A DNA stretch of 64,000 nucleotides, taken from the NCBI GenBank assembly GCA_016647705.1, contig CM028339.1, forward strand, positions 18,866,803 to 18,930,802, read 5' to 3'. Numbering within the stretch: position 1 is the first letter of the stretch; every line of letters starts with the position of its first letter. The DNA comes from Eucommia ulmoides. Taxonomy: Eukaryota; Streptophyta; Magnoliopsida; Garryales; Eucommiaceae. Positions 1-10,840 of this stretch are shown here, piece by piece. The translations under genes and the position numbers were made by a program. The notes beneath the pieces are model-generated. The model was not told where the DNA came from. It was given only the letters and a program-made list of their open reading frames with translations, and ran no database searches.

Positions 1-77
1 TTATTGTTGAATTATTTGTTTAAATATTTTAAACTACTTAATTCACCCCCTCTCTTGGATAGATCTGTGGGCCAACA
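1..77 (+). mobile_element. 3' end of a copia-type LTR, cut by the window edge
   Basis: The stretch ends with a pyrimidine-rich segment (CACCCCCTCTCTTGG) and then GGGCCAACA, the kind of U5 end seen in many plant Ty1/copia LTRs. A very similar ending closes the solo LTR at 15412-17547 (CACCCCTCTTGGG then GGGCCAATA). No primer-binding site of the TTGGTATCAGAGC type follows, so this may be the end of a solo LTR rather than the 5' LTR of the copia relic downstream. Its start lies outside the window. Confidence 0.45.
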
Positions 78-810
78 AGTTAATTTAGTAATAAATTATT
101 TCCGTCATCTAGCTTTTGATATGAACCTAATGAGTAACATACAATAGAAAATATAAGTTGGAAAAGTCCTTAAAAAATAAATAGGTAGTCATGTTGAACA
201 GTTTTAAAGTTTGGGGGCTAAAGTGCAGATAAGGAAAGGAGGACTTTGGGGTTTCAAACCCTGGATAGTACCTATATAAGGGGAAGACCAATTTTTTATG
301 CCCTCATGTGATTTTTGACTATCTATTTTTCTTTGGCTAGCTTCATTTGTTTTTTGCTTGATCTATTGATGCGATTGTTATCTACCACACAGGATTGAAT
401 CAATGCTACCTTAGGATCTTGATATTATAATCATATTCTTAGATGTCTCATGAACACAATACCTATTGAGTTTTTTGTATGGGTACTATTAGAGGTAAGA
501 CACTTGTGTTGCTTCTGAGAGAACTGATTCTTTGTTGCCATAACCAGATCTAGCCACTTTTGCAAGAGCCTTCTCAAATCATGCCTCTAGAACTATCGAT
601 TTTGAGGATGAAGCGCAATAAGAGTTAATTAATTAAATTAGGTTGAATCTTTATTGTTTTATTTATTTTATACTTATACAATTCGTCTTGAGGGACATGA
701 TATTAAATGTGATTTAATTTTTTTTATATATTCTATTGCTTAAATCTTGTGATTTTAATATCCTTTTCTTCATATTCACTAGTAACAACTATCCCTTCTA
801 AAAAACAAAG
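78..810. other. Non-coding leader between LTR end and copia gag
   Basis: There is no sustained reading frame here. A TATA-like TATATAAG lies at 273-280, so part of this stretch could be old LTR or promoter sequence. It shows no obvious similarity by eye to the 3' LTR candidate starting at 6902. Nothing else can be supported. Confidence 0.4.
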
Positions 811-2740
811 ATGAAGACGTTTTTACAAGCTACTAACTATGTGTTGTGGTGTGTTATTAAAAATGGTCCACGCGCTCCTAAACTTCTATGTGTTCCTAAA
901 AAGAAAGATGATTATGATAAGTTCAATCTTAAATTATAATCTATTAATGCCCAAGCTATTAACCTAATCTTTTTGTTGTTTAGATGTAAATGAGTATAAC
1001 AAAATCTCAGGTTGAAAGCCATCCAAATAAATATGAGACATACTGAATATAATGGTATTAACCAAGTGAAAGAATCAAAGATCAATGCATTGCTCCATCA
1101 GTTTGAGTTGTTCAAAAGGGGTGAAGCCAAAACAACCCAAGCGATGTATACTCGACTTACCAAACATCTGCAATAGTCTGAATACCTTAAGGAATCCATA
1201 CGCTATGTCACAAAGGGTAAAAAATTTCAGAGGTCACTACCCAAGGCGTGGAAACCAAAAGTGACAACCATCCAAGATATTAAGAATTTAATCGTGTACA
1301 TAATTAACGAGCTGATTAGAAACCTCATGACGTGTGAACCTTCAATAAGAGAATATGAGGATGAGTCAAGCTCGAGTTGAAGCAAATCTATAGCTCTTAA
1401 GTCACACAACAAATATGACAAAAACAATGATGATGATGATGGAGAAAGTCAAGATAGCGACTAAGAAAGAGGCTTGGCACTCGTGAAAAAACTTTAAATG
1501 GTTTTTCAAAAAACTACTCACAGTGCATTTCGTTGCACATAATGGGGTGGAATGGAATCGCAATTCCATCCTCGATTTCGATTCCTTTGCTTGGCTTTCT
1601 AATGGAATCAAAAATTTGATTCCATTGAAATGAAAATTGATAGAATTAGATTCCATAGTTCATGGGGCGGAATCGGATCCATAGTTCAAGATTGGTTTGT
1701 TTTTTTTTTTTGTTACACCTAAAATACCTCGCCTCATTTTGACTTATAATTCTAAATTTGAAAATGATTTCGATATTTCCTACAAATTAATTTTATCAAA
1801 TTAGTTCTATATTAATTTGAATAAAAAATAATATTCATTAAATGATGGAAATAAAATATTTTATTTTTAATTTTATATTTTTATTTTGAAAAAGAAAATA
1901 GATTTTGTTTCTAATATATTTTTGTTTCAGGAATTGAATCATTAGGATTTTTTTGTTCCCATTTTTTTTTTTTAATGCAAACATGTTTTTTGGTTCCAAA
2001 TTTCGGTTTATATTTCCTACAAAAAAATATATTTTCTCATTCACAAACTTATATTTTGAATAAAAATAAAAATAAAAATTTAAAAGTGAAAAAAAATCAG
2101 ATCATATTCCCAAAATAGAAAAAAAAAATCTGGGAACAAAAAATCTAATTGTTTTCTTGAATCAGAAATAGAAATTTGAGAACCAAAAAAATTATATAGT
2201 AAATGGAAGTGAAAATATGAGAACAAAAAATATGTTTTTATTCCTAAACAAAAATAATATTTGGGAAAAAAAATATATTTATGTTCCCAAAGAGAAAACA
2301 AAAATTTAAGAATACAATGATTTTAGTTGTTGGTAGATTTTGAACATTTTCCATATGTGATATTGCTCATATTTTGTGGTCATTTTTTTAATAAATTATT
2401 GTTAGTTTTATTTGTGAATGAATTTGGTCTCAAAATTGAAATATAAAAGAGTTATATTCTATTTTGTTCCTTTAAACATATAATAACAACCAAACAATAG
2501 AATGAAATAGTGATTCCATTTACAAATCCATTCTATTCTGCCTTTCATTCCATTCCATCATAATTTCATTCCATCTGGCCAAACGAACCATCAAGGGTAA
2601 AAGGTTTTCTAATCCTAATAATATTGAGTGTTTTAATTGCCATCAGACAACTCAATTTCAATCTGATTCCCATGGAACCAAAGAAAGAGAATTTAAAAAA
2701 AAAAAAAAAATGCCGTCTATTCTAGAAAGAGAACAAAAAG
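811..2740 (+). pseudogene. gag: copia gag pseudogene (UBN2 type), split by a MITE
   Basis: Translation starting at the ATG at 811 begins MKTFLQATNYVLW, matching the N-terminus typical of plant copia Gag. Around 1063-1350 it reads NQVKESKINALLHQFELFK, then a segment ending in LPKAWKPKVTTIQD, the UBN2 capsid-like domain that assembles virus-like particles. After the MITE, the frame resumes near 2594 with KGKRFSNPNN and a degenerate zinc knuckle beginning ECFNC near 2626, which would bind RNA; its histidine and last cysteine are not conserved. Several stops and frameshifts occur (for example TAA near 937 and near 1173). The original start is uncertain because the upstream LTR and primer-binding site are not recognisable. 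Confidence 0.8.
1521..2590. mobile_element. MITE-like insertion in copia gag, 3-bp target duplication TCA
   Basis: This AT-rich, non-coding block of about 1.07 kb has imperfect terminal inverted repeats. The left end begins CAGTGCATTTCGTTGC and the reverse complement of the right end begins TGGTTCGTTTGGCCAG; both run on into GGAATGGAAT-rich sequence. It is flanked by TCA at 1518-1520 and 2591-2593. Removing the insert and one TCA joins gag codons in a single frame across the junction, which defines the ends precisely. A 3-bp duplication and a TTCGTTTGG-like end suggest the PIF/Harbinger (Tourist) type, although TCA is not the usual TWA. Confidence 0.7.
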
Positions 2741-3339
2741 TCAATTTAATCCACTTGCGATGACTCCGTATCCAACAACTTGGATAGCTCAAGTAGTGAG
2801 GACGAGTCGAACATGCTTGTATTAATAGTTAACAGTAATGGATATGAGGAATTACATAACGATTACAAAAATTAGATTTACAATTTTCTCCTTAAACAAA
2901 CAAGTTGAATCTGCATAAGTTAAAAACACCTCCCTTAAAAAGAAAATTTATCAATTAAAAAATTGATTTTGAAAATAAAAACATGGAGTTGAAACTGAAG
3001 ATTAATGATTTAAAATCCATTTTTCTGAAGTTTAGAAATGGTGAAAACAAAATGTTATTGGGAAGCCAAGAGGTGTTTTCAATAAAATAGCAATCGATTT
3101 TCAAAAGGATACTAAAAAAAGTATTTTCATAAATTCTTCTTTGAAACTATGAAAATAGTAAATTGTTTTTCATTGTAATCAATTAGGCCATACCATTAAT
3201 GCATGTTTGCCTAAAAAATAAAATATTCAATTCAAATAGGTATGGGTACCTAAAGGAACCATTGCCTTGCAAGTTAAACCTACCTTACCCAAGTAGTTTG
3301 GGTACCAATTAGGAACTATTTAAGATAGTCCTTGTAGGT

Positions 3340-3700
3340 TAATCTAAATATATTTATAATCAAGTACAAATGTTTCTTAGATAGTGGATGCTCATACCAT
3401 ATGATAGAAGATAAATCAAAATTATGGTCTTTTACACCTAGGACAGAGATCATGGAACATTCGGAGACAATACTAAAGAAAAAATAATTGGTATAGTTAC
3501 TATTGGCAATTCTTATACTGTAATAGAGGGTGTGTTATTAATTGATGGACTTAAGCATAATTTATTAAGTATTAGTCAATTATGTGATAAAGGTTATAAA
3601 TTCGTTTTCAATAATAATAATCAGTGCATTATAGAAAGCATATTAGATCATAAAGTGTTGCTTGTTGTATCTCATTTCTGAAATGTTTGTACATGTTCAT
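3340..3700 (+). pseudogene. copia aspartic protease pseudogene
   Basis: In one frame the sequence reads CFLDSGCSYHMIEDKSKLWSF, where DSG (Asp codon 3380-3382) corresponds to the catalytic D-S/T-G of retropepsins; copia proteases typically read W-x-LDSGCSxHM. It continues with VLLIDGLKHNLLSISQLCDKG near 3533-3598, the conserved segment linking protease to the GAG-pre-integrase domain. The enzyme would have cut the Gag-Pol polyprotein. There are no other intact frames around it, and the gag zinc knuckle ends about 700 bases upstream. Confidence 0.8.
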
Positions 3701-3719
3701 TAGATAAAATTTCGTCTCA

Positions 3720-4620
3720 AAATATATCATCTCGAAGTTCTTTATCTGAAAATAGCTTGTTGTGGCATATACGATTAGGGCATGCAAGCATGGAATTATT
3801 ATTTGCACTTTGTAAGAAAAATATAGTTAGAGGTTTGCCTAAGATGAAATTTGTAAGGATAAAATCTGTGATGCATGCCAATTATAAAAACATATTAACA
3901 TCTTTCAAATAAAAATTGCATACATCTACATTTAGACCTTTGGAATTGATTATGGATTTATTTGGATTTAATACAATCGTTAGTTTAGGTAGTAAATTTT
4001 ATGCATTTGTCAATGTGGATATTTGTTTTAGATACACTTGGTTGTTATTCATGACTAAAAAATGTGATGTTTCATGTGTATTCTTTCAATTTTATAAATG
4101 TGTTCAAGATGAGAAACAATTGGCATTATCAACATTCATAGTAATAATGATATTCAAAGTTTTTGTGATGAAAATGGTTATGGTTATAACTTCTTTGCAT
4201 CTGGAACTCCCCAACAAAATGGGATTGTTGAGAGAAAAAATCGTTCTTTTCAATAAATGGCCTGGTCCATGCTAAATAAATATAACTTTCCTCAATACTT
4301 TTGGGTTGAGGCCATGAACACTGCATGTCATGTATTAAACCTCTATTCGTAAGGGCTTAAATAAAACTCCTTATGAAGTTAAGAATGGAAAAACCCCAAT
4401 TATCCCATGTTTTAAAGTCTTTGGTTTCAAGGATAATTTTGGGTAAATTTGATACCAATCATGACAAAGGTATATTTCTTGGTTATTCATCAAATAGTAA
4501 AGCATCTAAAGCTAATAACAAGAGAAATCTAGTAGCTAAAGAATATATGCATGTTGTGTTTGAAAAAACTAATCCCTTTACTACTAGAAGAGATTTGGAT
4601 GAAGACACGCAGGTATAGAG
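3720..4620 (+). pseudogene. copia integrase pseudogene
   Basis: The GAG-pre-integrase zinc-binding part reads LLWHIRLGHASMELL near 3760-3800. The catalytic core follows: ELIMDLFGFNTIVSLGSKFY near 3942 holds the first Asp region, and the third motif region reads SGTPQQNGIVERKNRSF (4199-4251), which includes the catalytic Glu. Downstream, 4373-4618 encodes a segment with GKFDTNHDKGIFLGYSSNSK, the conserved copia integrase C-terminal extension. In-frame stops (3679, 3910, 4254) and frame changes show it is inactive. Integrase would insert the cDNA copy into host DNA. Confidence 0.85.
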
Positions 4621-4789
4621 GATGCTAAAAATGATTAAAACGCTAAAATAAAAAAGTTCATAACAACCCACCTAAGGTTCAACCTTCAGAATAGGGTGCT
4701 GGTATACCCTAAGCATTGAAAAATATAATTGGTCATTGCGTTGAGCAAATAACATATGATATTTAGTGAAGTATAAATATTATCTCTTC

Positions 4790-5580
4790 TTTGCGTAAAA
4801 TAGTTAATCTTGCGTTTTTATCTCAAATTGAACCCAATGATATTAAAGAATTTATTAGTGATGAATCTTGGATATTATCCATGCAAGATGAAATGATTCA
4901 ATTTGAGATAAATAAATTTAGGACAGTAGTACCTAAACCAAATGATCATTCTATTAATAGAACAAAATGGATTTATAGAAATAAAATGATGAGTTAGGTA
5001 TTGTGATTCGTAACAAAGAAAGATTGGTAGCCCGACGGTTTAGACAAAAAAAGAGTATAAATTATGAAGAAACTTATGCTCCTATTGCTAGATTAATATC
5101 AATGCGTATGCTTTTTGCATTTGCATGTTCAAAGAATTTTAAATTATTTTAAATGGATGTTAAAAGTACATTTCTAAATGGTTTTATCCCTAAAACCTTA
5201 TACGTTAAACAACCTCCTAGATTTGAAAATTAAAACTATCCTCATTATGTTTAAATAAAGCTTTGTATGGTTTAAACAAACTCTTAAGTTTTGGTTAAAC
5301 AACCTCCTAGATTTGAAAATTAAAACTATCCTCATTATGTTTAAACAAAGCTTTGTATGGTTTAAACAAACTCTTAGGTTTTGGTATCAAAGACTGAGTT
5401 GATATCTCATTGAATATTATTTTAAACATGGATTAGGTGACATAACCCTATTCTCCAAGCAAACAAAAGCGGATTTTTTTCTTGTTCAAATATGTAGTGA
5501 TGATATTATAGTTTATGCTACTAATAAAAATCTATGCTAAGAGTTTTTCCAAGATAATGCAGGAAGAGCTTGAAATAAGC
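4790..5580 (+). pseudogene. copia reverse transcriptase pseudogene
   Basis: The RT start reads ISDESWILSMQDEMIQFEIN (from about 4854), followed by the TKWIYRNK region and then ERLVARRFRQ and ETYAPIARLISMRML, all standard copia RT landmarks. The catalytic YVDD box appears as CSDDIIVYA (about 5493-5520), so the Tyr-Val are lost but both Asp remain. Stops, frameshifts and a 90-bp tandem duplication (5204-5383) break the frame. The enzyme would copy element RNA into cDNA in cytoplasmic particles. Confidence 0.85.
5204..5383 (+). repeat. 90-bp tandem duplication inside copia RT
   Basis: The unit beginning GTTAAACAACCTCCTAG at 5204 recurs at 5294 after exactly 90 bases, with only a few differences (for example AAATAAAGC versus AAACAAAGC and TTAAG versus TTAGG). 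The length is divisible by three, so the duplication would not have shifted the frame; it repeats the RT segment containing KQPPRFEN. Normal copia RT has this once, so it is a local duplication in this copy. Confidence 0.9.
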
Positions 5581-5589
5581 GTGGTGGAG

Positions 5590-6420
5590 AACTTAACTTC
5601 TTCCTTGTGTTGCAAATCAAATAAACAAATGAGAGGATCTTCATTAACCAAGTCAATTATGTGAAAGAGCTTCGGTTAGGAAAACAAAAAGGTTTACAAA
5701 ACACCAATGGCGACATCTAATAAAGTGGAAAAGGATAATAAAGGTAAAAGTGTTAGCGAGAAAGACTATCAGGGTATGATAGGTAGCCTACCTTACCCAA
5801 CTGCAATTAGGCTAGATATTATGTTCAGTATATGCTTTTGTGCTTGATTTTAGTCTTGTCCCAAAGAGTCTAATCTAATTATCTTTAAATGTATATTTAG
5901 ATACTTGATAGGCTCAAATAACTTAGGATTATGGTATTTGAAAAGTAGTAATTTTACTCGCTTGGTAACTCCGAGCTGAATTTGGTGGATGCAAAGTTGA
6001 GCGTAAAACATAAGTGGATCCTTTCACTTTTTAGGTCATGCACTTGTTTCATGGTTAAGGAAGAAACAAAACTCAATTACATTATTTATCACCGAGGCTG
6101 AATAAACAGCAACTGATAGCTATTGCGTAAAAAAATTGTATATAAAACAAGAACAACATGATTTTTAAATTTACATGGAATGTGTGTCTATTTTATGTGA
6201 CAAAACAAGTGTAATTTTTATTTTTTTTAAGCAAAAACCCAACACAACAGTCAAGCACAAAGAACATAGAGACCCACCATATTTTATTCAGGATCATATT
6301 CAAAAAGGTGATATCTCATTATATTTATCGGCACACACAATTAATTGGCTAATTTTCACAAACACTAGTTGAAGAGCAATTTTCCAAAATCATAAGGGTT
6401 TTGGGTATGGCTATGCACAA
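5590..6420 (+). pseudogene. copia RT C-terminal part and RNase H pseudogene
   Basis: The region 5700-5850 reads KTPMATSNKV then GMIGSLPYPTAIRLDIMFSICF, the segment just before RNase H in copia Pol. RNase H landmarks follow: a degraded SLSTAEAEYVA-like segment near 6085-6110 and SILCDKTSVIF near 6187-6220, corresponding to the conserved CDN-S-A catalytic Asp motif, then HIQKGDISL (about 6295) near the C-terminus. RNase H degrades the RNA strand during cDNA synthesis. Stops and frame changes make it a relic. Confidence 0.8.
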
Positions 6421-6901
6421 TTATATATGTTTATAATAAATTGCACTATATTCTTTCAACCAATAACATGGTGAAACTATTGTACTTTGAGAAATTTAAA
6501 AATTTGAATTTTTTTTCGAGTGTTTACACATTTATTCTACTCACTTTGTCTATGAGGTTTCACAACAAAACATGTGGATTATGATGATACTAGTTATTCC
6601 AATTCATATGGAACTAATTACATCATTAAAAATCTAACATTCGTTTTTGGAAATCCTTCACACTCCTGACTTTTTGAGATGATAAAGGGGGAGAGATAAC
6701 ATGTTTTTGAATCTCTTAAATGATAAATTCTTCAAAAATCTAAATTCACATAAATTATTAAAGTTTTATGATTATCTTCTCAAAACTGTTTTTAATTGGT
6801 AAAAGAATTGTTTCCATATTCAGGGGAAGCGTGTTATATTTGTTTCAATTGGAAAAAACATCAAATAAGTTGTCATCATGAAAAAAAAAAACAGGGAATA
6901 T
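6421..6901 (+). other. copia 3' untranslated region with polypurine tract
   Basis: Non-coding sequence between the RNase H relic and the 3' LTR start. A purine run AAAGGGGGAGAG near 6684-6697 and another, AAAAAAAAAAACAGGGA, just before the LTR at about 6882-6898, are candidate polypurine tracts priming plus-strand DNA synthesis. The second is directly adjacent to TGTTAG. Confidence 0.5.
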
Positions 6902-7690
6902 TGTTAGTCCTAAAGAGTTTAACTATGTATAATTGATTTTGATAATAGCAATGCATTTGGCGTTTTAAGTCAACTAATGTGTTTCTATTGAGATTCTATC
7001 TTAAACAGGCATACTTTATGATGAAAATTGATGAACAATTAAGATATATGCAATCATGTGATGATGAATGAGGAATCAGATCATGAATGAAAAAAAAACG
7101 ACATGGAGTCAATGTGATCAATCTTAAGATGGATTGAAGATGAAACATTGATTTATTTATTTTTTATATTGGTAAACAACATTTATACTTTTCAATATAC
7201 ATCGATTCGGAGAGATTCACACACAATGCATCACATAAATGAAGCACGATGATCATTTTAACATGTTTAAATGGCTTATTATAATGTGTGATATTAATGT
7301 CAATTCTTGAAATGGTTTTAAACTAAGTTATGTTTGATATACTTCTCAATCCTGTCAGTTGGGATGCAATTCGGTCAAGTGGTTGTAATAGAAATTATCT
7401 AAAATTGAATTTTAGTGGAAAATAGTCAACTACGTAACCCATAAATGGTCGACTAACTTCGACAAAAAAATCCATATGTTGTTGTTCGTACCAAAATGGT
7501 TGATAGGGTTGCAAATCAGTCGATTATCTTGGAGAAGAGACATTTTTTATTGAAAAGTTTGCAAATTTGGTAAACTGGTATATCCTATTTAGTCGACTGA
7601 CTCCAATAGGAACTAATCGGATTTGAATATAACCTCAAAACATTGGACCATTTGTTAAAAACAATCAACCGTTTTGACCAAAGTGTTTAT
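6902..7690 (+). mobile_element. Start of copia 3' LTR, 3' end not recognisable
   Basis: Sequence beginning TGTTAGTCCTAAAGAG and then a TTGATTTTGATAATAGCAATGCATTTGG-like stretch is typical of Tork/SIRE LTR 5' ends, and it follows a polypurine tract. The interior contains GTCGACTGACT-type motifs seen in related LTRs. I could not locate the CCAACA-type end, so the right boundary is a guess and the LTR is probably truncated. Confidence 0.55.
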
Positions 7691-7777
7691 TATTTATCAC
7701 GTTTTGTTTTTCAAATCTTTGAACCATTTTTAAGACGATTTGTCGCTGCAGACGCTATAGATCTGATGGGAGAGAGA

Positions 7778-7795
7778 GGGGGGGGGGGGGGGGGG
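7778..7795 (+). repeat. 18-base G homopolymer
   Basis: An uninterrupted run of 18 G bases follows a short AG repeat and precedes a GA-rich stretch. It is exceptional in an otherwise AT-rich region. Such a run can form G-quadruplex structure and is prone to length change and sequencing error. Confidence 0.95.
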
Positions 7796-8543
7796 AGAAA
7801 GAAAGAAGATATTTTTGCTAGAGAATTTGCCGGAGTGGGAGCATCATCGAAGGGGGAGTAGAGAACACTTGACTTTATAATAAATTTCAAATAGACCCCA
7901 TAAATTAATTGGAACAAATTGAATCCCAAAAATTACAATTTTAACCTTAAAAAATTTAGTCATATATTATTTTACACTTTTGTGTTTTAATAATCTCATA
8001 TTAATCTTTAAAACTATTACTAAATGCAATATAATCTTTCGCATTAGAATATTATAGTTAAATTTGAAAATAAAATTTTACTTTCATAACCCAAATACCA
8101 AACTAGGGTCAAAAATAAAAATATAAATTTTAAAAGTTGTAAAATGAAACATAAGGGTGCAAAATGTAATTAACTCATATAGGCGGAATAGAGGAAACTG
8201 ACTTTGCAAGCGAAATGACCAAAATACCCTTACAATAACAATTGACCGTCAACTTTGACCAGCAATGTCACTAATTGGGCCAAAATTAAACAAAATTCAA
8301 TTGTAAGGAACGAAATGTGTCGTATCCTAAATAGTGCGGGCTAATTGACCACCAACTTCATTTACGAGGGAATAAAAAAAATCATTTTTTTTGCGAAAAA
8401 TAAAAACAAAAATACAAAGTAGATGTAACTAATGATACTTTTTTCTAAGAAAGGAAAGAGAAACAAAGGCTAGGGGAAAAAAGGCCTTCTTTGAAGCCTG
8501 CCTCCACTTTTCTAAAGTATATTGCTTATCACCGTTTGTTTTA
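7796..8543. other. AT-rich spacer, no gene seen
   Basis: There is no frame longer than a few dozen codons with recognisable content, and no convincing terminal repeats. It consists of AT-rich sequence with scattered short runs. Confidence 0.5.
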
Positions 8544-9078
8544 GGAAAAATTATATTTTTTGTCGGTAAAGTATGGGATGACTGTTTATATGAATATTCA
8601 AGTTTGTCAAATTACATATTTAATTCCTAAGTTTTACATTGATTTCAATAGCACAAAATTAAAACGTTGTTAATTATTTTTTATGTAAAATCGATAGTAC
8701 GCATGATGGTGGCCTCCGAATTGGAATATTTTTATCATTTAATTACTTCACTAAATGTAAGACTTTTTTTCATAATTTTTTTCTAAAAACAATAATTTTG
8801 GATAGTAAAAAAGGAAAGTCTAAATCATTTTTAAGAAAAAACATCTTTGATTTAGTGAAGTGATGAAATGACGATAATATTCTCATTGGAAGGTTATTTG
8901 TTGAGAATGACTCATTTTCATCCAAAATCATTAATTACTTAAACACATTTTTATTTTTTATTTTTTGGGGGATTGAAACAAATATAGAATTTGAGGGATT
9001 AAATGTACAATTTGACAAATTTCAGGGTCCATGTAGACTGGCCACCCTATACTTTAGGGGAAAAAATGTAATTTCCCC
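8544..9078. mobile_element. MITE with long terminal inverted repeats, TTA target duplication
   Basis: The left end (GGAAAAATTATATTTTTTG, continuing with TAAAGTATGGG) and the reverse complement of the right end (GGGGAAATTACATTTTTTCC, continuing with TAAAGTATAGGG) match over roughly 100 bases, including a shared GTTTGTCAAAT/ATTTGTCAAAT block and TTTAAT-CC/TAAGTTT-like parts. TTA flanks both sides (8541-8543 and 9079-9081). The interior is non-coding. The 3-bp TTA duplication points to PIF/Harbinger; the long inverted repeats are also compatible with other families. Confidence 0.7.
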
Positions 9079-9081
9079 TTA

Positions 9082-9893
9082 GCTTTATTAAAAATTACTT
9101 TGCCCATACAAAAAAGACAATATGATTAGGAGGAAAGCTAAGCATAATAATCCAATATATAATAATCCAAAAAGTCATGAATTATTGGATTATAAAATGA
9201 GCGTTCACACGGTAAAATTAAATAACAAATTTTGACTTTGTGACGGATGAATCCGACTATTTTCTTACTTTTAAAACAAAATTAAAAAACTAAAAAAAAA
9301 AAAAAATTATTTTCTTATCCCGGAAAAAAGAATAAATTTTTAATAATTAGACAAGCTATTTTTTTGTTACTTTTCTTTGTGTTTTTATTTTGACGAATTC
9401 CGAGTTAATGAAAAACTTAAGAGGTCCTTTATCTTTAAATTAAACATATAATACATTGTGTATTTTATAATAATTAAATTATTATATAAAAAATATAATA
9501 ATATTTTATTATGGCAGGTGCTACTTGCGCTCCTCTAAAATCCATTTGCACAACCTTTTCATATTTTGTTGCTTGTATGCCTAATCTACCCTTTCTCCTA
9601 CAAATTATATTTATTTCCAGTGGTAATATAAGCACATATTACTTATTTAATATGGACACTAGATTTTTTTATTTTAGTTTTTTTTACTAAATTTGTGAGC
9701 ACCTATATCTCGAGTTCTTTGCACTTTTAGTGCTAAAAAATGTCAAAATACTTTACTAGAGCTCCTTTTAACTTTAATTCCATTTTAGAGCTAAACGGCT
9801 CTCCCACAACTGAATTCAAAGTTTTTTTTTTTTTTTTTAAACTGGCAGTGGAAGAACCGATTTTAAAAAAATATATATTTTTGTTTGCATATT
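9082..9893. other. AT-rich spacer, no gene seen
   Basis: No recognisable coding sequence. An imperfect inverted repeat built from ATAATCCAAT and ATTGGATTAT lies around 9145-9195. Poly-T and poly-A runs occur near 9295, 9360 and 9822. Confidence 0.5.
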
Positions 9894-10051
9894 GGAAATT
9901 GGCCATTGATGGCCGGTTTCCAAATTCCCCTTAATTTTAAGGGGGAAGACAGGGCATGGGGCACTCATGCGCCCTTAGCCCCATGCTGTGGACACCTGTC
10001 CACGTGGAGAGGTGTCCACTCAAATGGGGGGAAGTTCCCCCCTCCCATTTG
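9894..10051. repeat. Row of five adjacent inverted repeats
   Basis: Five hairpin-forming inverted repeats follow one another without overlap. (1) 9894-9921, 13-bp arms around TG with two mismatches, core GGCCAT-TG-ATGGCC. (2) 9927-9944, CCCCTTAA-TT-TTAAGGGG, perfect. (3) 9954-9962 with 9978-9986, GCATGGGGC/GCCCCATGC, perfect. (4) 9988-9997 with 10010-10019, GTGGACACCT/AGGTGTCCAC, perfect. (5) 10021-10028 with 10044-10051, CAAATGGG/CCCATTTG, perfect. The block is GC-rich in AT-rich surroundings. No known family is recognised. Confidence 0.85.
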
Positions 10052-10406
10052 AGCTAGGCCGATGCGTGTCATCGCCCCCTTGTTCCTTTTTATATTTTTC
10101 TTTTTGGTTTTTTATTTTTTTATGTTTTTTATTTTTTTATTTTTTATATATTCTTTAATTATTATCACCATCCTTCTAAAATGATTGTAAAAAAATAAAA
10201 ATTAAATTATTCAAAATTTAAAAATATTTTTTCATTGTTTGTCAATTTCATTAATTTCTAAAAATACCTAAATTTTTTGGGGTCAAAATGAAACTTTTCC
10301 AAAATTTTAATTTCAATTGATTCAATTTTTATTTTTATTTTTTTGATAGGAAGGAAAAAGAAAAACAGAAACAACAAACAAAACACAAAAGAAAAAACAA
10401 GGGAAG
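10052..10406. other. T-rich spacer, possible LINE 3' UTR and tail on the - strand
   Basis: Long T-rich stretches (10085-10150 and about 10320-10350) lie downstream of the - strand LINE ORF. On the - strand they read as A-rich sequence, as expected for the 3' UTR and tail of an L1-type element, but no clean poly(A) end or target duplication could be placed. Confidence 0.4.
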
Positions 10407-10840
10407 CTAGGCTACCGGGCACATGTCGAAGGCCCTCTTAATCGGTGTATCAATAATTTCCAGATTGCAGTCCTCGTGAGCTCCTCTCTTAGCCAGAATG
10501 TCAGCATAGCGATTAGTCTCGCGGGGGGGTGAATTAAAGGCTATAATCCTTTAAAGAAAGTAATATCTTACACTCCTCAATTAGCTCTTTGAATCTATGA
10601 TTCTTCGGGTAAGGGTTATGGATTAGGGAAATCGTTTCTGCAGAATCAGACTCAATTTGCACTCTAGGATAATCTTTATTTGCTGAAATTTTAATTCCTT
10701 CTACAAGACTCCTAAGTTCCCCTTCCAAAGCTGTGCAACTATCAATACGACCATAATATCATATCTTCCACGCATCCAAGTTGTCTCTTAACAGGCCACC
10801 AAAACCGCATTTGCCAAGATCACCTTTTGCGCTACCATCC
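10407..10840 (-). pseudogene. RNase H domain at the C-terminus of the LINE ORF2
   Basis: The - strand reads LEGELRSLVEGIKIS (10734-10690) followed by VQIESDSAETISLIHN, matching the E-x-x-A-L and ESDS catalytic region of plant LINE RNase H domains. The end contains ADILAKRGAHEDCNLEI, the helical tail with conserved Asp. Some plant L1 lineages carry this domain, others do not, so its presence narrows the lineage. A frameshift separates the ESDS part from the tail. Confidence 0.8.

Larger units (their letters stand above)
811..6420 (+). mobile_element. Ty1/copia retrotransposon internal region, degraded
   Basis: Domains occur in the copia order: gag (UBN2 type) with zinc knuckle, aspartic protease, GAG-pre-integrase and integrase, reverse transcriptase, RNase H. 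Integrase ahead of RT is the defining copia arrangement. The domains are spread over all three + frames with many stops and frameshifts, so the element is dead. Gag is interrupted by a MITE (1521-2590) and RT carries a tandem duplication (5204-5383). Protein similarity by memory is closest to Tork/SIRE-like copia elements; the lineage is an inference. Confidence 0.85.

Noticed and set aside
1838..2301. - strand Phe/Lys/Ile-rich frames as genes
   Set aside because: They lie in the AT-rich interior of the MITE and reflect base composition.
1..7690. 1-77 and 6902-7690 as the LTR pair of the copia relic
   Set aside because: No primer-binding site follows position 77, and the 3' LTR end is not visible, so they cannot be matched.
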